DNA from: Inquilinus limosus
Lineage (GTDB): Bacteria; Pseudomonadota; Alphaproteobacteria; DSM-16000; Inquilinaceae
Assembly: GCF_002195995.1 (NCBI RefSeq)
Contig: NZ_NHON01000032.1
Span: forward strand, 8,604-72,603
Reading direction: 5' to 3'
DNA length: 64,000 bases
Below are positions 1 through 8,871 of the stretch, piece by piece. Numbering within the stretch: position 1 is the stretch's first letter; each line of letters begins with the position of its first letter. The position numbers were made by a program, and so were the translations under genes. The notes under the pieces were generated by a model. The model saw only the letters and a list, made by a program, of their open reading frames with translations, did not search any database and was not told the origin of the DNA.

Positions 1-102
1 CCCCCCTCCCGCAAGGGGAGGGGGGACTCAAAAGAGGCGATGTGTGACCGCCGGCTCATGCGGCGCCAAACCCCTACCCCCTCCCGCAAGGGGAGGGGGA
101 GA
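1..102. repeat. G/C-tract palindromic repeat (CTCTCCC-type)
   Basis: Two near-identical units of the form CCCCTCCC-GCAA-GGGGAGGGG occur at about 3-26 and 79-101. Each can fold into a hairpin with a GCAA tetraloop. They sit beyond the 3' end of proA and may help end its transcript. They resemble, loosely, the longer elements at 26091, 26909 and 45997. No gene is visible in the first 153 bases. Confidence 0.6.
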
Positions 103-153
103 GTGGAAGGCAAGGGGATTGCGGGCAGGGGCAATCGAGGCCGGTCCGTGGGC

Positions 154-1434
154 TCAGGGCCGGGTCTGGCCGGTGCCGCGGACGAGGTATTTGGTGCTCG
201 TCAGCTGCTCCGTGCCGACCGGACCGCGGGCGTGCAGTCGGCCGGTGGCGATGCCGATCTCGGCGCCCATGCCGAACTCGCCGCCATCGGCGAACTGGGT
301 CGAGGCGTTGACCAGCACGATGGCGCTGTCGACCCGGGCCAGGAACGCCTCGGTCGCCGCCGCGTCGGCGGTGACGATGCTGTCGGTGTGGTGGCTGCCG
401 TGCAGGTTGACGTGCTCGATCGCGGCGTCCAGCCCGTCCACCGTCTTCACCGACAGGATGGCGTCGAGATATTCGGTGTCCCAGTCGTCGTCGGAGGCGG
501 CGAGGACGCGCGGGTCGATCGCCTGCACCGCGGTGTCGCCGCGGATCTCGCAGCCCGCCTCGATCAAATCGTCCAGGATCGGCCGCAGCATCGTCCCGGC
601 GACGCTGCGGTCGATCAGCAGCGTCTCGGTGGCGCCGCACACGCCGGTGCGCCGCATCTTGGCGTTATAGACGACGCGCCGCGCCATCTCCGGGTCGGCC
701 GCCTCGTGCACATAGGTGTGGTTGATGCCGTCCAGGTGCCACAGCACCGGGATCCGGCTGTCGGCCGCGACCCGGGCGGTCAGCGACTTGCCGCCGCGCG
801 GGATCACCACGTCGACGAACTCGGTCAGGCCCAGGAGCTCGCCGACCGCGGCGCGGTCGCGGGTCGGCACCAGCTGCACCGCGCTGCGCGGCAGCCCTGC
901 CTTCTTCAGCCCGTGGCCGACCGCGGCGGCGATGGCGGTGGAGCTGCGGAAGCTCTCCGACCCGCAGCGCAGGATGCAGGCATTGCCGGCCTTCAGGCAC
1001 AGCGCCGCGGCGTCGGCGGTGACGTTGGGGCGGCTCTCGAAGATCACGCCGACGACGCCGAGCGGCACCCGCACCCGCTGGATGCGCAGCCCGTTCGGCC
1101 GGATCCAGTCGGCCAGGACGTCGCCGATCGGGTCCGGCAGCTCGGCCACGGCCTCCAGCCCCTGGGCGATCGCCTCGATCCGCTTCTCGTCCAGCGCCAG
1201 CCGGTCGAGGAAGGAGCCGGCGACGCCGTTGCGCCGCGCCTCTTCCATGTCCTCGGCATTGGCCGCCAGGATCAGGTCGCGGTCGTCGCGGATCGCCGCC
1301 GCCGCCGCCAGGAGGGCCGCGTCCTTCTGCGGTCGCGGCGCCAGGGCCAGCGCGGCGGCGGCGCTGCGCGCGGCGGCGCCCAGGCGGCGCATCAGCTCGG
1401 CGGTGCTCTCGGTGTCGTCCAGCAGGGCGGTCAT
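154..1434 (-). CDS. proA: Gamma-glutamyl phosphate reductase
   Basis: This 426-residue protein is a full-length ProA. It reduces gamma-glutamyl phosphate to glutamate-5-semialdehyde with NADPH in cytosolic proline synthesis. The aldehyde-dehydrogenase-type fold is clear from [10 protein letters not shown], the catalytic cysteine segment [11 protein letters not shown] and the C-terminal [13 protein letters not shown]. The ATG at 1434 is preferred over an in-frame TTG at 1449 because the shorter start matches the family N-terminus and follows a GAGAG sequence. The gene lies 52 bases downstream of the GH15 gene on the same strand and could share its transcript. Neither proB nor nadD, common ProA neighbours in alphaproteobacteria, is adjacent in the visible sequence. 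Confidence 0.96.
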   Translation of the reverse strand: MTALLDDTESTAELMRRLGAAARSAAAALALAPRPQKDAALLAAAAAIRDDRDLILAANAEDMEEARRNGVAGSFLDRLALDEKRIEAIAQGLEAVAELPDPIGDVLADWIRPNGLRIQRVRVPLGVVGVIFESRPNVTADAAALCLKAGNACILRCGSESFRSSTAIAAAVGHGLKKAGLPRSAVQLVPTRDRAAVGELLGLTEFVDVVIPRGGKSLTARVAADSRIPVLWHLDGINHTYVHEAADPEMARRVVYNAKMRRTGVCGATETLLIDRSVAGTMLRPILDDLIEAGCEIRGDTAVQAIDPRVLAASDDDWDTEYLDAILSVKTVDGLDAAIEHVNLHGSHHTDSIVTADAAATEAFLARVDSAIVLVNASTQFADGGEFGMGAEIGIATGRLHARGPVGTEQLTSTKYLVRGTGQTRP

Positions 1435-1486
1435 CGGGAAGTCTCTCAAACACGACGCGGCAGCCTAGCGCAGCTTTCCGCCGGTT

Positions 1487-3445
1487 TCACTGCGCTTCGG
1501 CCGCAGGGGCGCCATGCTCGCCGGTGCCATGCCCGTTGTGGCTGCGATCCTCGGCCGGCCCGCGGAGCTCGGCCAGGTTCAGGGCGGTGTTGATCACCCC
1601 GATATGGCTGAAGGCCTGCGGGAAGTTGCCGAGCTGGCGCCGCACGATCGGGTCGTACTCCTCCGCCAGCAGCCCGACATCGTTGGTCAGGCTGAGCAGT
1701 CGTTCGTAGAGTGCGGTGGCCCGGTCGGTGGCGCCGATCATGGCCAGCGCGTCGGCCAGCCAGAAGCTGCAGACCAGGAAGGTACCTTCCTCGCCGGCCA
1801 GCCCGTCGACGCCGTGCTCGGTCTCGTAGCGCCGGGCCAGGCCGTCGATGGTCAGCTCGCGCTCGATCGCCTCGACCGTGCCGATCACCCGCGGGTCGTC
1901 CGGCGGCAGGAAGCCGACCATCGGGATCTGCAGCAGCGCCGCGTCCAGGAGCTCCGACCCGTAGGACTGGGTGAAGCTGTTGCGGTGCTCGGAGAAGCCC
2001 TTGGCGCAGATCTCGGCATGGATCCGGCCGCGCAACGCCCGCCAGGCCTTGACCGGCCCCTCCAGCCCGAACTGCTCGACCGCCTTGATCGAGCGGTCGA
2101 AGGCGACCCAGGCCATCACCTTGCTGTGCACGAAATGCCGCCGGGGCCCGCGGATCTCCCACAGCCCCTCATCCGGCTTGTCCCACATCTTCTCGAGATA
2201 GCCGAGCAGCACCCGCTGCACCCGCCAGGCGTCGTGCGGATGGGTCAGGTGCTTCTTGCGGGCGACATGGATGGCGTCCAAGAGCTCGCCATAGACGTCG
2301 AGCTGCAGCTGGGCGTGGGCGCCGTTGCCGATGCGCACCGGTTTGCTGCCCTCATAGCCGGCCAGCCACGGGATCTCCAGCTCGGTCAGCCGGCGCTCGC
2401 CGCCGAGGCCGTACATGATCTGCAGCTGCTCCGGCCGCCCGGCCGCGGCCCGGCGCAGCCAGTCGCGCCAGGACGCCGCCTCCTCGGTGAAGCCGGCGCC
2501 GAGCAGGGCGTACAGTGTCAGGGTCGCGTCGCGGATCCAGCAGAAGCGGTAGTCCCAGTTGCGCTCGCCGCCCAGCTCCTCGGGCAGCGAGGTGGTGGCG
2601 GCTGCGACGATGCCGCCGGTCGGCGCATAGGTCAGGGCCTTGAGGGTGAGGGCCGAGCGCAGCACCGCCTCGCGATAGGGCCCGTCATAGGTGCAGTGAT
2701 GGGCCCAGCCCTGCCACCAGGTCTCGGTGTCGGTCAGCGACCGGAACGGGTCGATGCCGCCCGGCTCGGGCAGATGCGACGGGTACCAGGTCAGGATGAA
2801 GGGCAGCCGGTCGCCGGCCTCGACCGTGAAGTCGCCGACCGTCTTCATCGCCTCGCCATGCAGCGGGATCGGCGAGCGGAAGCGCAGCGCGTCCGGGCCG
2901 GCGATGGCGACGATGCCGTCCGGCCGGTGCCGCACCCACGGCACGATGCGGCCGTAGTCGAAGCGGAACGCTGCCTCCATCCGCATCGGCACGCTGCCGC
3001 CGCGGCCCTCGACCAGCCGGACGATCGAGATCTCGTCCTCGCGGTGCGGGAAGGGCATGAAGTCGATCAGCGCGACCGTGCCCGCCTCGGTCTCGAACTC
3101 GGTCTCCAGCACCAGCGTGTTCTCGTGGTAGTGCCGGCGGGTCCGGGCGGCGGTGGCCCCCTCCGGCGCGATCTGCCAGTGGCCGTTCTCGGTGTCGCCC
3201 AAGAGGCGGGCGAAGACGGCGTCGGAATCGAAGCGCGGCAGGCACAGCCAGTCGATCGACCCGTCGCGGCCGACCAGCGCCGTGGTGCGGCAATTGCCGA
3301 TGATCGCGTAATCCTCGATCCGCCCGGCGGGGCCCTTGAAGCGTCCCTCGGCGTGCGCCCGCGGCTGCTTGCCGGCGGCGCGTCCCTCGGCGCCGTCGGC
3401 GTCCGGGGTGGGAACGGCATCGGGATGCCCTGTCAGTGACACCAT
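1487..3445 (-). CDS. Glycoside hydrolase family 15 protein (glucoamylase/trehalase-like)
   Basis: The 652-residue product belongs to the bacterial GH15 group that includes glucoamylases, glucodextranases and actinobacterial trehalases, so the exact alpha-glucoside is uncertain. An N-terminal domain carries YAIIGNCRTTALVGRDGSID (about residues 45-64), typical of the group. The (alpha/alpha)6 barrel shows ERNWDYRFCWIRDAT and near the C-terminus EEYDP plus LGNFPQAFSHIG, around the expected catalytic glutamates. There is no signal peptide, so it is probably cytosolic, acting on trehalose or glycogen-type glucans. The ATG at 3445 has GGAGA upstream; the reading frame stays open further upstream but runs antiparallel through the MFS gene and is not coding. 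The C-terminal 25 residues are low-complexity. Confidence 0.9.
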   Translation of the reverse strand: MVSLTGHPDAVPTPDADGAEGRAAGKQPRAHAEGRFKGPAGRIEDYAIIGNCRTTALVGRDGSIDWLCLPRFDSDAVFARLLGDTENGHWQIAPEGATAARTRRHYHENTLVLETEFETEAGTVALIDFMPFPHREDEISIVRLVEGRGGSVPMRMEAAFRFDYGRIVPWVRHRPDGIVAIAGPDALRFRSPIPLHGEAMKTVGDFTVEAGDRLPFILTWYPSHLPEPGGIDPFRSLTDTETWWQGWAHHCTYDGPYREAVLRSALTLKALTYAPTGGIVAAATTSLPEELGGERNWDYRFCWIRDATLTLYALLGAGFTEEAASWRDWLRRAAAGRPEQLQIMYGLGGERRLTELEIPWLAGYEGSKPVRIGNGAHAQLQLDVYGELLDAIHVARKKHLTHPHDAWRVQRVLLGYLEKMWDKPDEGLWEIRGPRRHFVHSKVMAWVAFDRSIKAVEQFGLEGPVKAWRALRGRIHAEICAKGFSEHRNSFTQSYGSELLDAALLQIPMVGFLPPDDPRVIGTVEAIERELTIDGLARRYETEHGVDGLAGEEGTFLVCSFWLADALAMIGATDRATALYERLLSLTNDVGLLAEEYDPIVRRQLGNFPQAFSHIGVINTALNLAELRGPAEDRSHNGHGTGEHGAPAAEAQ

Positions 3446-3522
3446 CTCGGTCTCCGCTGTGTGGTCACAGCCCAGGGAAGGAATGAAGGCCGGCTTGGTT
3501 CCGCCGGCGCGGCCGAAAGACC

Positions 3523-4695
3523 CTATGTCGCGACCGGGCGCCGTCGCTCCGCCGCCAGCAGCACGGCGAAGCCCGCCGCCACCCCGGCCGCGGCGACGCC
3601 GATGGTCGCCTCGATCCCCAGCGTATCGAAGAATCGCCCGGCGCCAAAGGCGACGACGACAATGCCCAGATTGACCAGGCTGGCGGTCAGGGCGACGGTG
3701 GTGCCGCGCAGCGATGCCGCCATCCCCGCCAGCACGGCCTGATGCGTCGGCCCGGCGACGCCGTAGCCCAGTGCCCACAGCGCCGCGGCCGCCACGGCCA
3801 GCGGCGCCGGCAGGGGCGGCAGCACGCCGAGCGCCAGGATGCCGGCCAGGGTGCCGGCGATGCCCGCCAGCACCGCCCGCGACGGGCTGCCCAGGCGGCG
3901 CACCGCCACCGGGATCAGCAGGTTGCCGGCGATGGTGACCAGGCCGAACAGGCCGAGCGCCAGGCCCAGCGCCTCGATCGGCAGGCCGTAGCGGCGGCGC
4001 AGGATCTCGGCCATCACCGTGATCACGCCGATCGAGACCCCGAGCCACAGGAAGGTGGCGGCCAGTCGCGGCGCGGCCCCGGCCTGGCGGAACGCCGCGC
4101 CGATGCTGACGGCGACGCCGGCATGCGGCCGCGCCTCCGGCCGCGGCAAGGGCATGGCGGCGACGGCGGCGGCGGCCAGCAGGGCGCCCACGGCCATCGC
4201 GGCATAGGCGACGCGCCAGTCCAGCCGCGCCGCGACCAGGGCGGCGCCGGCCGGGGTCAGGACGAAGCTGACGGTCAGGCCGGCCAGGATCCGGCCCATG
4301 GCGGCGGGCTGGCGCGGCGCGTCGACGGTATCGGCGACGATGGCCACGGCGTTGGGCGCCATCGCCGCGGCGCTCAGCCCTGCCAAAGCGGCGCAGGGCA
4401 GCGCCATGGCGAAGACCGGCGCCAGCGCGATCCCGGCATTGGCGATGCCGAAGCCGACCAAAGCGGGCAGCAGCAGCGCCTTGCGCCCCAGCCGGTCGGA
4501 CAGCGGGCCCAGCAGCGGCGCCATCGCGGCGTAGACCAGGGCATAGCTGGCGGGCAGCCAGGCGATCCGCGCCGCGGGCACGGCGAAGCTGTCGCCCATC
4601 GGCGCCATCATCGGGCCGGCCACCACCTCGGCGCCGCCGATCAGGAACATCACGAGCATCAGCGGCAGCAGGCGCCGGCCGGGCAGGGAGGACAT
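3523..4695 (-). CDS. MFS transporter
   Basis: This roughly 390-residue integral membrane protein has the 12-helix pattern of the major facilitator superfamily. The loop-2 signature appears as GPLSDRLGRKALLL after helix 2. A GRILAGLTVSFVLTPAGAALVA stretch, split around helices 4-5, resembles the antiporter motif C of drug:H+ exporters (DHA1-like). The substrate is unknown. The start is uncertain: ATG at 4695 gives a conventional N-terminus, while an in-frame GTG at 4734 would add 13 residues; neither has a strong ribosome site. It is followed by the GH15 gene on the same strand with a 77-base gap. The divergent TPR gene begins 230 bases away. Confidence 0.85.
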   Translation of the reverse strand: MSSLPGRRLLPLMLVMFLIGGAEVVAGPMMAPMGDSFAVPAARIAWLPASYALVYAAMAPLLGPLSDRLGRKALLLPALVGFGIANAGIALAPVFAMALPCAALAGLSAAAMAPNAVAIVADTVDAPRQPAAMGRILAGLTVSFVLTPAGAALVAARLDWRVAYAAMAVGALLAAAAVAAMPLPRPEARPHAGVAVSIGAAFRQAGAAPRLAATFLWLGVSIGVITVMAEILRRRYGLPIEALGLALGLFGLVTIAGNLLIPVAVRRLGSPSRAVLAGIAGTLAGILALGVLPPLPAPLAVAAAALWALGYGVAGPTHQAVLAGMAASLRGTTVALTASLVNLGIVVVAFGAGRFFDTLGIEATIGVAAAGVAAGFAVLLAAERRRPVAT

Positions 4696-4927
4696 GGCAG
4701 GCCGTGTCGGAAGCGATCGCCCGAAGCTGGGCACGAGAACGCAGGCGAGCTTCGAGCGAGGAGTCCTGCGTGGCCGGCGGAAGCGATCCGATCGACCGGG
4801 CGATTATAGCGGGCGGCGATGCCGATCGCGACCCCTGCGCCGGACGCAGGACAATGCACCGCCCGCTGCATCTCTTGCTGCATTTTTTGAGATTGTCTTC
4901 TCAGCAACGGGGCTCAATCTTCTGTTT

Positions 4928-5491
4928 ATGAAGGCGCTGCGCATCCTGGCCCTGGCTGTGGCCATCCTTGCGGCGCCGTGCGGGACCCTCTCGGCGGCGG
5001 ACACGCCGACTCGTCTCGATTCTCTTCTCGACCAGCTGCGGACCGCCGCCGACGGGGCGGAGGCGCAGCGGCTGGAGCGGCAGATCTGGATCCTGTGGCT
5101 GGACTATGAGGGGGCCGATCCACTGGTGCCGGACCTGATGCGGCGCGGCAACGCCGCCCTGCAGCAGCGCGACTACCCGGTGGCGGAGGCCGCCTTCACC
5201 GGGGTGGTGGAGCGGGCACCGGACTTCATCGAGGGCTGGGACCGCCGCGCGGTGGCGCGCTTCCTGCGCGGCGACTGCGACGGCGCGCTGCGCGACATCG
5301 ACCGCGTCCTGGCGCTGGAGCCGCGGCATTTCGGGGCGTTGTTCGGCCGGGGCCTGTGCCGGACGGTGCAGGGCGACCACCGGGCCGCGCTCGACGCCTT
5401 CGAGCGGGTGCTGGCGCTGGACCCGCATTACGCCCCGGCGCAGAGCCAGGCGGCGCGGATGCGCAAATATCTCGCCGGCTACCCGCTTTAA
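4928..5491 (+). CDS. Secreted/periplasmic TPR protein (tandem paralogue 1)
   Basis: A 187-residue protein with a signal peptide (hydrophobic LRILALAVAILAAPCG, cleavage probably after LSAA) followed by TPR-like helical pairs. The repeats are recognisable from A-x(2)-RDYPVAEAAFTGVV and DHRAALDAFERVLALDP, with conserved small residues at TPR positions. It probably works as a periplasmic scaffold; no partner is evident. It shares most of its architecture with the next gene, including QIWxxWLxYxGxDP and RRAVARFLRGD versus RRATARYLRGD, so the two arose by tandem duplication. The open frame extends upstream to 4694, but ATG 4928 starts the signal peptide. The ribosome site is weak. Confidence 0.8.
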   Translation: MKALRILALAVAILAAPCGTLSAADTPTRLDSLLDQLRTAADGAEAQRLERQIWILWLDYEGADPLVPDLMRRGNAALQQRDYPVAEAAFTGVVERAPDFIEGWDRRAVARFLRGDCDGALRDIDRVLALEPRHFGALFGRGLCRTVQGDHRAALDAFERVLALDPHYAPAQSQAARMRKYLAGYPL

Positions 5492-5552
5492 GCACCGGTT
5501 CGGGCCGGCTTCGCCTCTTGCCGGGCGGCCGGATCGGACCGATCTCTTTCCA

Positions 5553-6107
5553 ATGCGCCGTCTCGCCCTGCTGCTGTCGGCTTTCCTGCTCGCCATCGCC
5601 GTGCCGGCCCTGGCCCAGGACCGCGCCGCCCGGCTGGATGCGCTGTTCGCCCAGCTGAAGTCGGCGGCGCCGGAGGAGGAGCCGGCGCTGCAGATCCAGA
5701 TCTGGCAGGTCTGGCTGGCCTATGACGGCAGCGATCCGGACGTGCCGGGGCTGCTGGAGCGCGGCAACACCGCGATGGGGGATCAGGACTACGCCGTGGC
5801 CGAGGCCGCCTTCAGCGCGGTGATCCAGCGCGACCCCGCCTATGCCGAGGGCTGGAACCGCCGGGCGACGGCGCGCTATCTGCGCGGCGACATCCGCGGC
5901 TCGGTCGCCGATATCGACCAGGTGCTGGCGCGCGAGCCCCGCCATTTCGGCGCGCTGTCGGGGCTCGGCCTGTGCCGGATCAAGCTCGGCGACATCCCCG
6001 GCGCGATCGACGCCTATCAGCGCGTGCTGGCGATCGACCCGCAGATGGCCACGGCCCGAGAGCAGCTTGAGCAGCTCAGGAAGCTCCAGGCCGGCGACCC
6101 GATCTGA
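5553..6107 (+). CDS. Secreted/periplasmic TPR protein (tandem paralogue 2)
   Basis: The 184-residue product begins with a signal peptide (RLALLLSAFLLAIAVPALAQ, cleavage after ALAQ) and has the same layout as the preceding gene. An N-terminal helix RLDALFAQLKSA corresponds to RLDSLLDQLRTA in the first copy, followed by QIWQVWLAYDGSDPDVPGLL and two to three TPR units ending at LAIDPQMATAREQL. The gap between the genes is 61 bases, so they are probably cotranscribed. Similar small TPR proteins occur in alphaproteobacteria without a known function. A 92-nt palindrome follows the gene and may act as a shared transcript end with the convergent gene. Confidence 0.8.
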   Translation: MRRLALLLSAFLLAIAVPALAQDRAARLDALFAQLKSAAPEEEPALQIQIWQVWLAYDGSDPDVPGLLERGNTAMGDQDYAVAEAAFSAVIQRDPAYAEGWNRRATARYLRGDIRGSVADIDQVLAREPRHFGALSGLGLCRIKLGDIPGAIDAYQRVLAIDPQMATAREQLEQLRKLQAGDPI

Positions 6108-6148
6108 GGCCGGCCGGTTTGCGAGATCGACCCTTCCGACTTTCTTCC

Positions 6149-6240
6149 CGTCATGGCGAGGAGGCGAAGCCGACGTGGCCATCCAGGGGCCGTTGCGAGC
6201 TGCCCTGGATGGCCACGCCCCTGCGGGGCTCGCCATGACG
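6149..6240. repeat. Roughly 90-nt palindromic repeat, CGTCATGGCGAG subtype
   Basis: The element starts CGTCATGGCGAGGAGG and ends GGGCTCGCCATGACG, with a central GTGGCCATCCAGGG pairing with CCCTGGATGGCCAC. It can form one long interrupted hairpin. It lies between the 3' ends of two convergent genes. The copy at 15378 is of the same subtype; those at 12032, 18098, 22176 and 33354 have CATTG/AAGCAATCC instead of CATGG/GTGGCCATCC at equivalent places. Confidence 0.88.
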
Positions 6241-6288
6241 GGCTTATAGGCCGGGCGTCGGTATGCGGCGCCCGCGACGACCCGCCGC

Positions 6289-6675
6289 TCAGTGGATGGT
6301 GCCGGACGGCTTGGCCGGGGTGGCGGCCTCGCGGGTCGGGCCGGCCTGGTGGTGCACCATCCGCCAGCCGTCGGGCTCGCGGATGAACACATTGGTGGCG
6401 GCCAGGCGGTTGTCGCCGATCTTCTCGATGCACAGCACCACGGCGCTGTCGCCGTAATCCAGCACCCGCGCCGTCTCGGCCGCGATGCGCGGCGGGTCGC
6501 GCAGGATCGACGCCCAGCTCTTCATCACCGCCTCGCGCCCCGCCAGCACCGGCCAGCCCGGATGGATGCAGGCCACCGGCTGCCGCCGTGACCACAGCGC
6601 CTCCATCGCGGCGGCATCGCCCTGGGCGAGGGCGGCGTAGAAGGCCTGGTTGGCGGCGAGCGGGGTGTCGGTCAT
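6289..6675 (-). CDS. SnoaL/NTF2-like fold protein
   Basis: A 128-residue single-domain protein of the nuclear-transport-factor-2/SnoaL-like fold, recognised from ANQAFYAALAQGDAAAMEALW at the start, then VACIHPGWPVLAGREAVMKSW and the terminal FIREPDGWRMVHHQAG. Proteins with this pattern are usually called DUF4440- or SnoaL-like and have no assigned substrate. It is probably cytosolic. The ATG at 6675 lies only seven bases from the edge of a 145-nt palindromic element, leaving no clear ribosome-binding site. The upstream leader is therefore made of repeat DNA, which could affect translation. Pyruvate kinase lies on the other side of that element, on the same strand. Confidence 0.8.
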   Translation of the reverse strand: MTDTPLAANQAFYAALAQGDAAAMEALWSRRQPVACIHPGWPVLAGREAVMKSWASILRDPPRIAAETARVLDYGDSAVVLCIEKIGDNRLAATNVFIREPDGWRMVHHQAGPTREAATPAKPSGTIH

Positions 6676-6682
6676 CTAAATC

Positions 6683-6827
6683 TGAGCCCCTTCGAGAATG
6701 CGCTGGCGTGAGTTGGCTGGTGGCGATTTTGAGAACCGGAGCGCAGCGGGCATGAAGGCCCGTGAGCACCGGAAGCGGAAAAATCGCCAGCAGACGGCCA
6801 CGCCAGGTGCATTATCGATGGGGCTCA
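6683..6827. repeat. Roughly 145-nt structured palindromic repeat, copy A
   Basis: Copy A is the most divergent of five. Its outer ends are TGAGCCCC and GGGGCTCA rather than the AGAGACCGT type. The core (TGCGCTGGCG, GAGAACCGGAGCGCAGCG, GAGCACCGGAAGCGG, CGCCAGCAGACGGCC) is the same. The apical stem reads CGGGC-ATGAAG-GCCCG. The last three bases are the pyk stop codon read on the minus strand. The other end reaches the start region of the SnoaL-like gene. Confidence 0.9.
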
Positions 6828-8264
6828 GTCCTCGATCCAGGCGATGCGCAGCACATTGGTGTTGCCGGGGGTGCCGAAGGGCACGCCGGCGGTCACCACG
6901 ATGCGCTGCCCGGCGGTGCCGATGCCGTCATGCTTGGCCAGGCGGCAGGCCTTGCCGACCATCTCGGTGAAGCTGCTGACATCCTCGGTGTGCACCGAAT
7001 GCACGCCCCAGCACAGGCCCATGCGGCGGGCGGTCTGCAGGTTCGAGGTCAGGCACAGGATCGGCACCTCCGGCCGCTCGCGCGCCGCGCGCAGCGTGGT
7101 CGAGCCCGAGGTGGTGTAGGTCGCGATCGCCACCGCGCCGATGGTGTGCGCCACCTGCCGCGCCGCGGCGGTGATGGCGTCGGCGGCCGTGTTCTCCGGG
7201 TCGTAATGCACCGCGTCGAGGATGGTGCGGTAGATCGGGTCCGTCTCCACCCGCCGGGCGATGCGGTCCATCATCATCACCGCGTCGACCGGGTATTCGC
7301 CCGAGGCGGTCTCGGCCGACAGCATCACCGCGTCGGCGCCGTCGAACACCGCGGTGGCGACGTCGGAGGCCTCGGCCCGGGTCGGTGTCGGGGACATGAT
7401 CATGCTTTCCAGCATCTGGGTCGCCACGATCACCGGCTTGCCGGCCTGGCGCGAGGCGCGGATGATCCGCTTCTGCAGCGACGGCACGTCCTCGGCCGGC
7501 ATCTCGACACCCAGGTCGCCGCGGGCGACCATCACCGCGTCGGTCAGCTCGACCAGCTCGTCCAGATGCTGGATCGCGGCCGGCTTCTCCAGCTTCACGA
7601 TCACCTGGGCGCGGCCGGCGATCAGCTTGCGCGCCTCGGCGATGTCCTCCGGCCGCTGCACGAAGGACAGCGCCACCCAGTCGACATCGATGTCGAGGGC
7701 GAAGCGCAGATCCTCGCGGTCCTTCTCGGTCAGCGGCGACAGCGGCAGCACCGCGTTCGGCACGTTGACGCCCTTGCGGTCGGACAGGCGGGAGCCGGCC
7801 TCGACCACGGTGTCGGCGAAGTCCGGGCCGCAATCGACGACCTTGAGGCGCACCTTGCCGTCGTCCAGCAGCAGGGCCTGCCCGGGCTCCAGCGCGGCGA
7901 AGATCTCGGGATGCGGCAGGGTCACGCCGGTGGCGTCGCCCGCGCGTTGCTGCAGCGTCAGGCGGAAGCTCTGGCCCTCGGTCAGCTTGACCGGGCCGTC
8001 GGCGAAGGTGCCGAGGCGCAGCTTCGGGCCCTGCAGGTCGGCCATCACCGCGATCGGGTGGTCGAAGTCGCGCTCGACCTCGCGGATCAGGGCCAGCCGG
8101 GCGGCGTGGTCCTCCTGCTTGCCATGGCTGAAGTTCAGCCGGAAGACGTCGACGCCCGCCTCGAACAGCTTGCGGATCGCCTCGGCCGAGCTGGTGGCGG
8201 GCCCCAGCGTGGCGACGATCTTGGTCTGGCGCGTGCGGCGGAACGACGGGCGCTTCTTGGGCAT
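6825..8264 (-). CDS. pyk: Pyruvate kinase
   Basis: The 479-residue protein is a complete pyruvate kinase, converting phosphoenolpyruvate and ADP to pyruvate and ATP. It shows TKIVATLGPATSS at residues about 12-24, the substrate site FRLNFSHG, the active-site segment VIVKLEKPAAI and the metal and substrate site MVARGDLGVEMP, followed by the allosteric-type C domain with TTSGSTTLRAARERP. The start ATG at 8264 fits the family N-terminus. Its stop codon is the terminal TGA of a 145-nt repeat. In many alphaproteobacteria pyk neighbours DUF1244, gapR and an N-formylglutamate amidohydrolase; here these lie 5-8 kb away. Confidence 0.97.
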   Translation of the reverse strand: MPKKRPSFRRTRQTKIVATLGPATSSAEAIRKLFEAGVDVFRLNFSHGKQEDHAARLALIREVERDFDHPIAVMADLQGPKLRLGTFADGPVKLTEGQSFRLTLQQRAGDATGVTLPHPEIFAALEPGQALLLDDGKVRLKVVDCGPDFADTVVEAGSRLSDRKGVNVPNAVLPLSPLTEKDREDLRFALDIDVDWVALSFVQRPEDIAEARKLIAGRAQVIVKLEKPAAIQHLDELVELTDAVMVARGDLGVEMPAEDVPSLQKRIIRASRQAGKPVIVATQMLESMIMSPTPTRAEASDVATAVFDGADAVMLSAETASGEYPVDAVMMMDRIARRVETDPIYRTILDAVHYDPENTAADAITAAARQVAHTIGAVAIATYTTSGSTTLRAARERPEVPILCLTSNLQTARRMGLCWGVHSVHTEDVSSFTEMVGKACRLAKHDGIGTAGQRIVVTAGVPFGTPGNTNVLRIAWIED

Positions 8265-8478
8265 GGCTGAACTCCCGGATCACGGGCCGGCGTCGCCAGG
8301 CCCGGGCACGGTTGATCCGTCCCTCGGCCCGGCCGCGCCGACCGCCGGGAAGAAACCATATCCGCGGCCCTTCGCCAACGTCGAAAGTGCGCGGAGATTC
8401 GGATATTACGCGGACTTAATATTTCGTCGCGGCCCGGTTCTCCGCGGAAATCCCGGTCTTCGCGGCCGGTGTTGCGGC

Positions 8479-8868
8479 TCAGACACGCACCGTGTTTTCC
8501 CGCTGCAGCACCGACGTCGCGGCCTCCAGGTCGCCCGTCCGGACCAGCAGGTAGTCGGTGTCGTAGGTCGAGATCGCGAAGATGCTGATGCCGGCCTCGG
8601 CCAGCGGCGCCGCGAGTCGGGCCAGGATGCCGGTCAGGGCGAAGTCCAGCGGCCCCTCGACCTTGAAGCCGCGCCAGCCGCGCTCGGCCCGCGTCTCCGC
8701 CGGCACCCGCGCCTCGGGGCAGACGACCGACAGCTCGTCGCGGGTGCGGCTGACGGTGACGAAGGGGTCGGACCAGTCGACCCAGCCGGGCAGCGCCGCG
8801 CCGGCCGGCAGCCGGGCCACGGCCAGCGTCTCCGGCAGCAGGCTGAGGGTGAGGCGGGCCTCGGTCAT
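8479..8868 (-). CDS. ACT-domain protein (ACT_7/CASTOR-like)
   Basis: This 129-residue protein resembles the small bacterial ACT_7 family, with an N-terminal half containing SVVCPEARVP and a C-terminal ACT core, GPLDFALTGILARLAAPLAEAGISIF split by the ligand loop, then ISTYDTDYLLVRTGDLEAA. Such proteins are thought to bind amino acids, but no ligand can be read from the sequence. The gene begins three bases after the stop of the DMT transporter, so the two are almost certainly cotranscribed. An amino-acid-sensing role beside a metabolite carrier is a reasonable inference. The 214 bases between this gene and pyk hold the AT-rich stretch around 8400-8432, possibly part of the pyk promoter. Confidence 0.85.
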   Translation of the reverse strand: MTEARLTLSLLPETLAVARLPAGAALPGWVDWSDPFVTVSRTRDELSVVCPEARVPAETRAERGWRGFKVEGPLDFALTGILARLAAPLAEAGISIFAISTYDTDYLLVRTGDLEAATSVLQRENTVRV

Positions 8869-8871
8869 CGG

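Noticed and set aside
1-102. Two similar hairpin units resembling short CRISPR repeats.
   Set aside because: Only two units occur, they are palindromic G/C tracts, and no spacers or cas genes are present.
40-1593. A 517-codon plus-strand frame opposite proA.
   Set aside because: It is antisense to a certain proA and has only low-complexity sequence.
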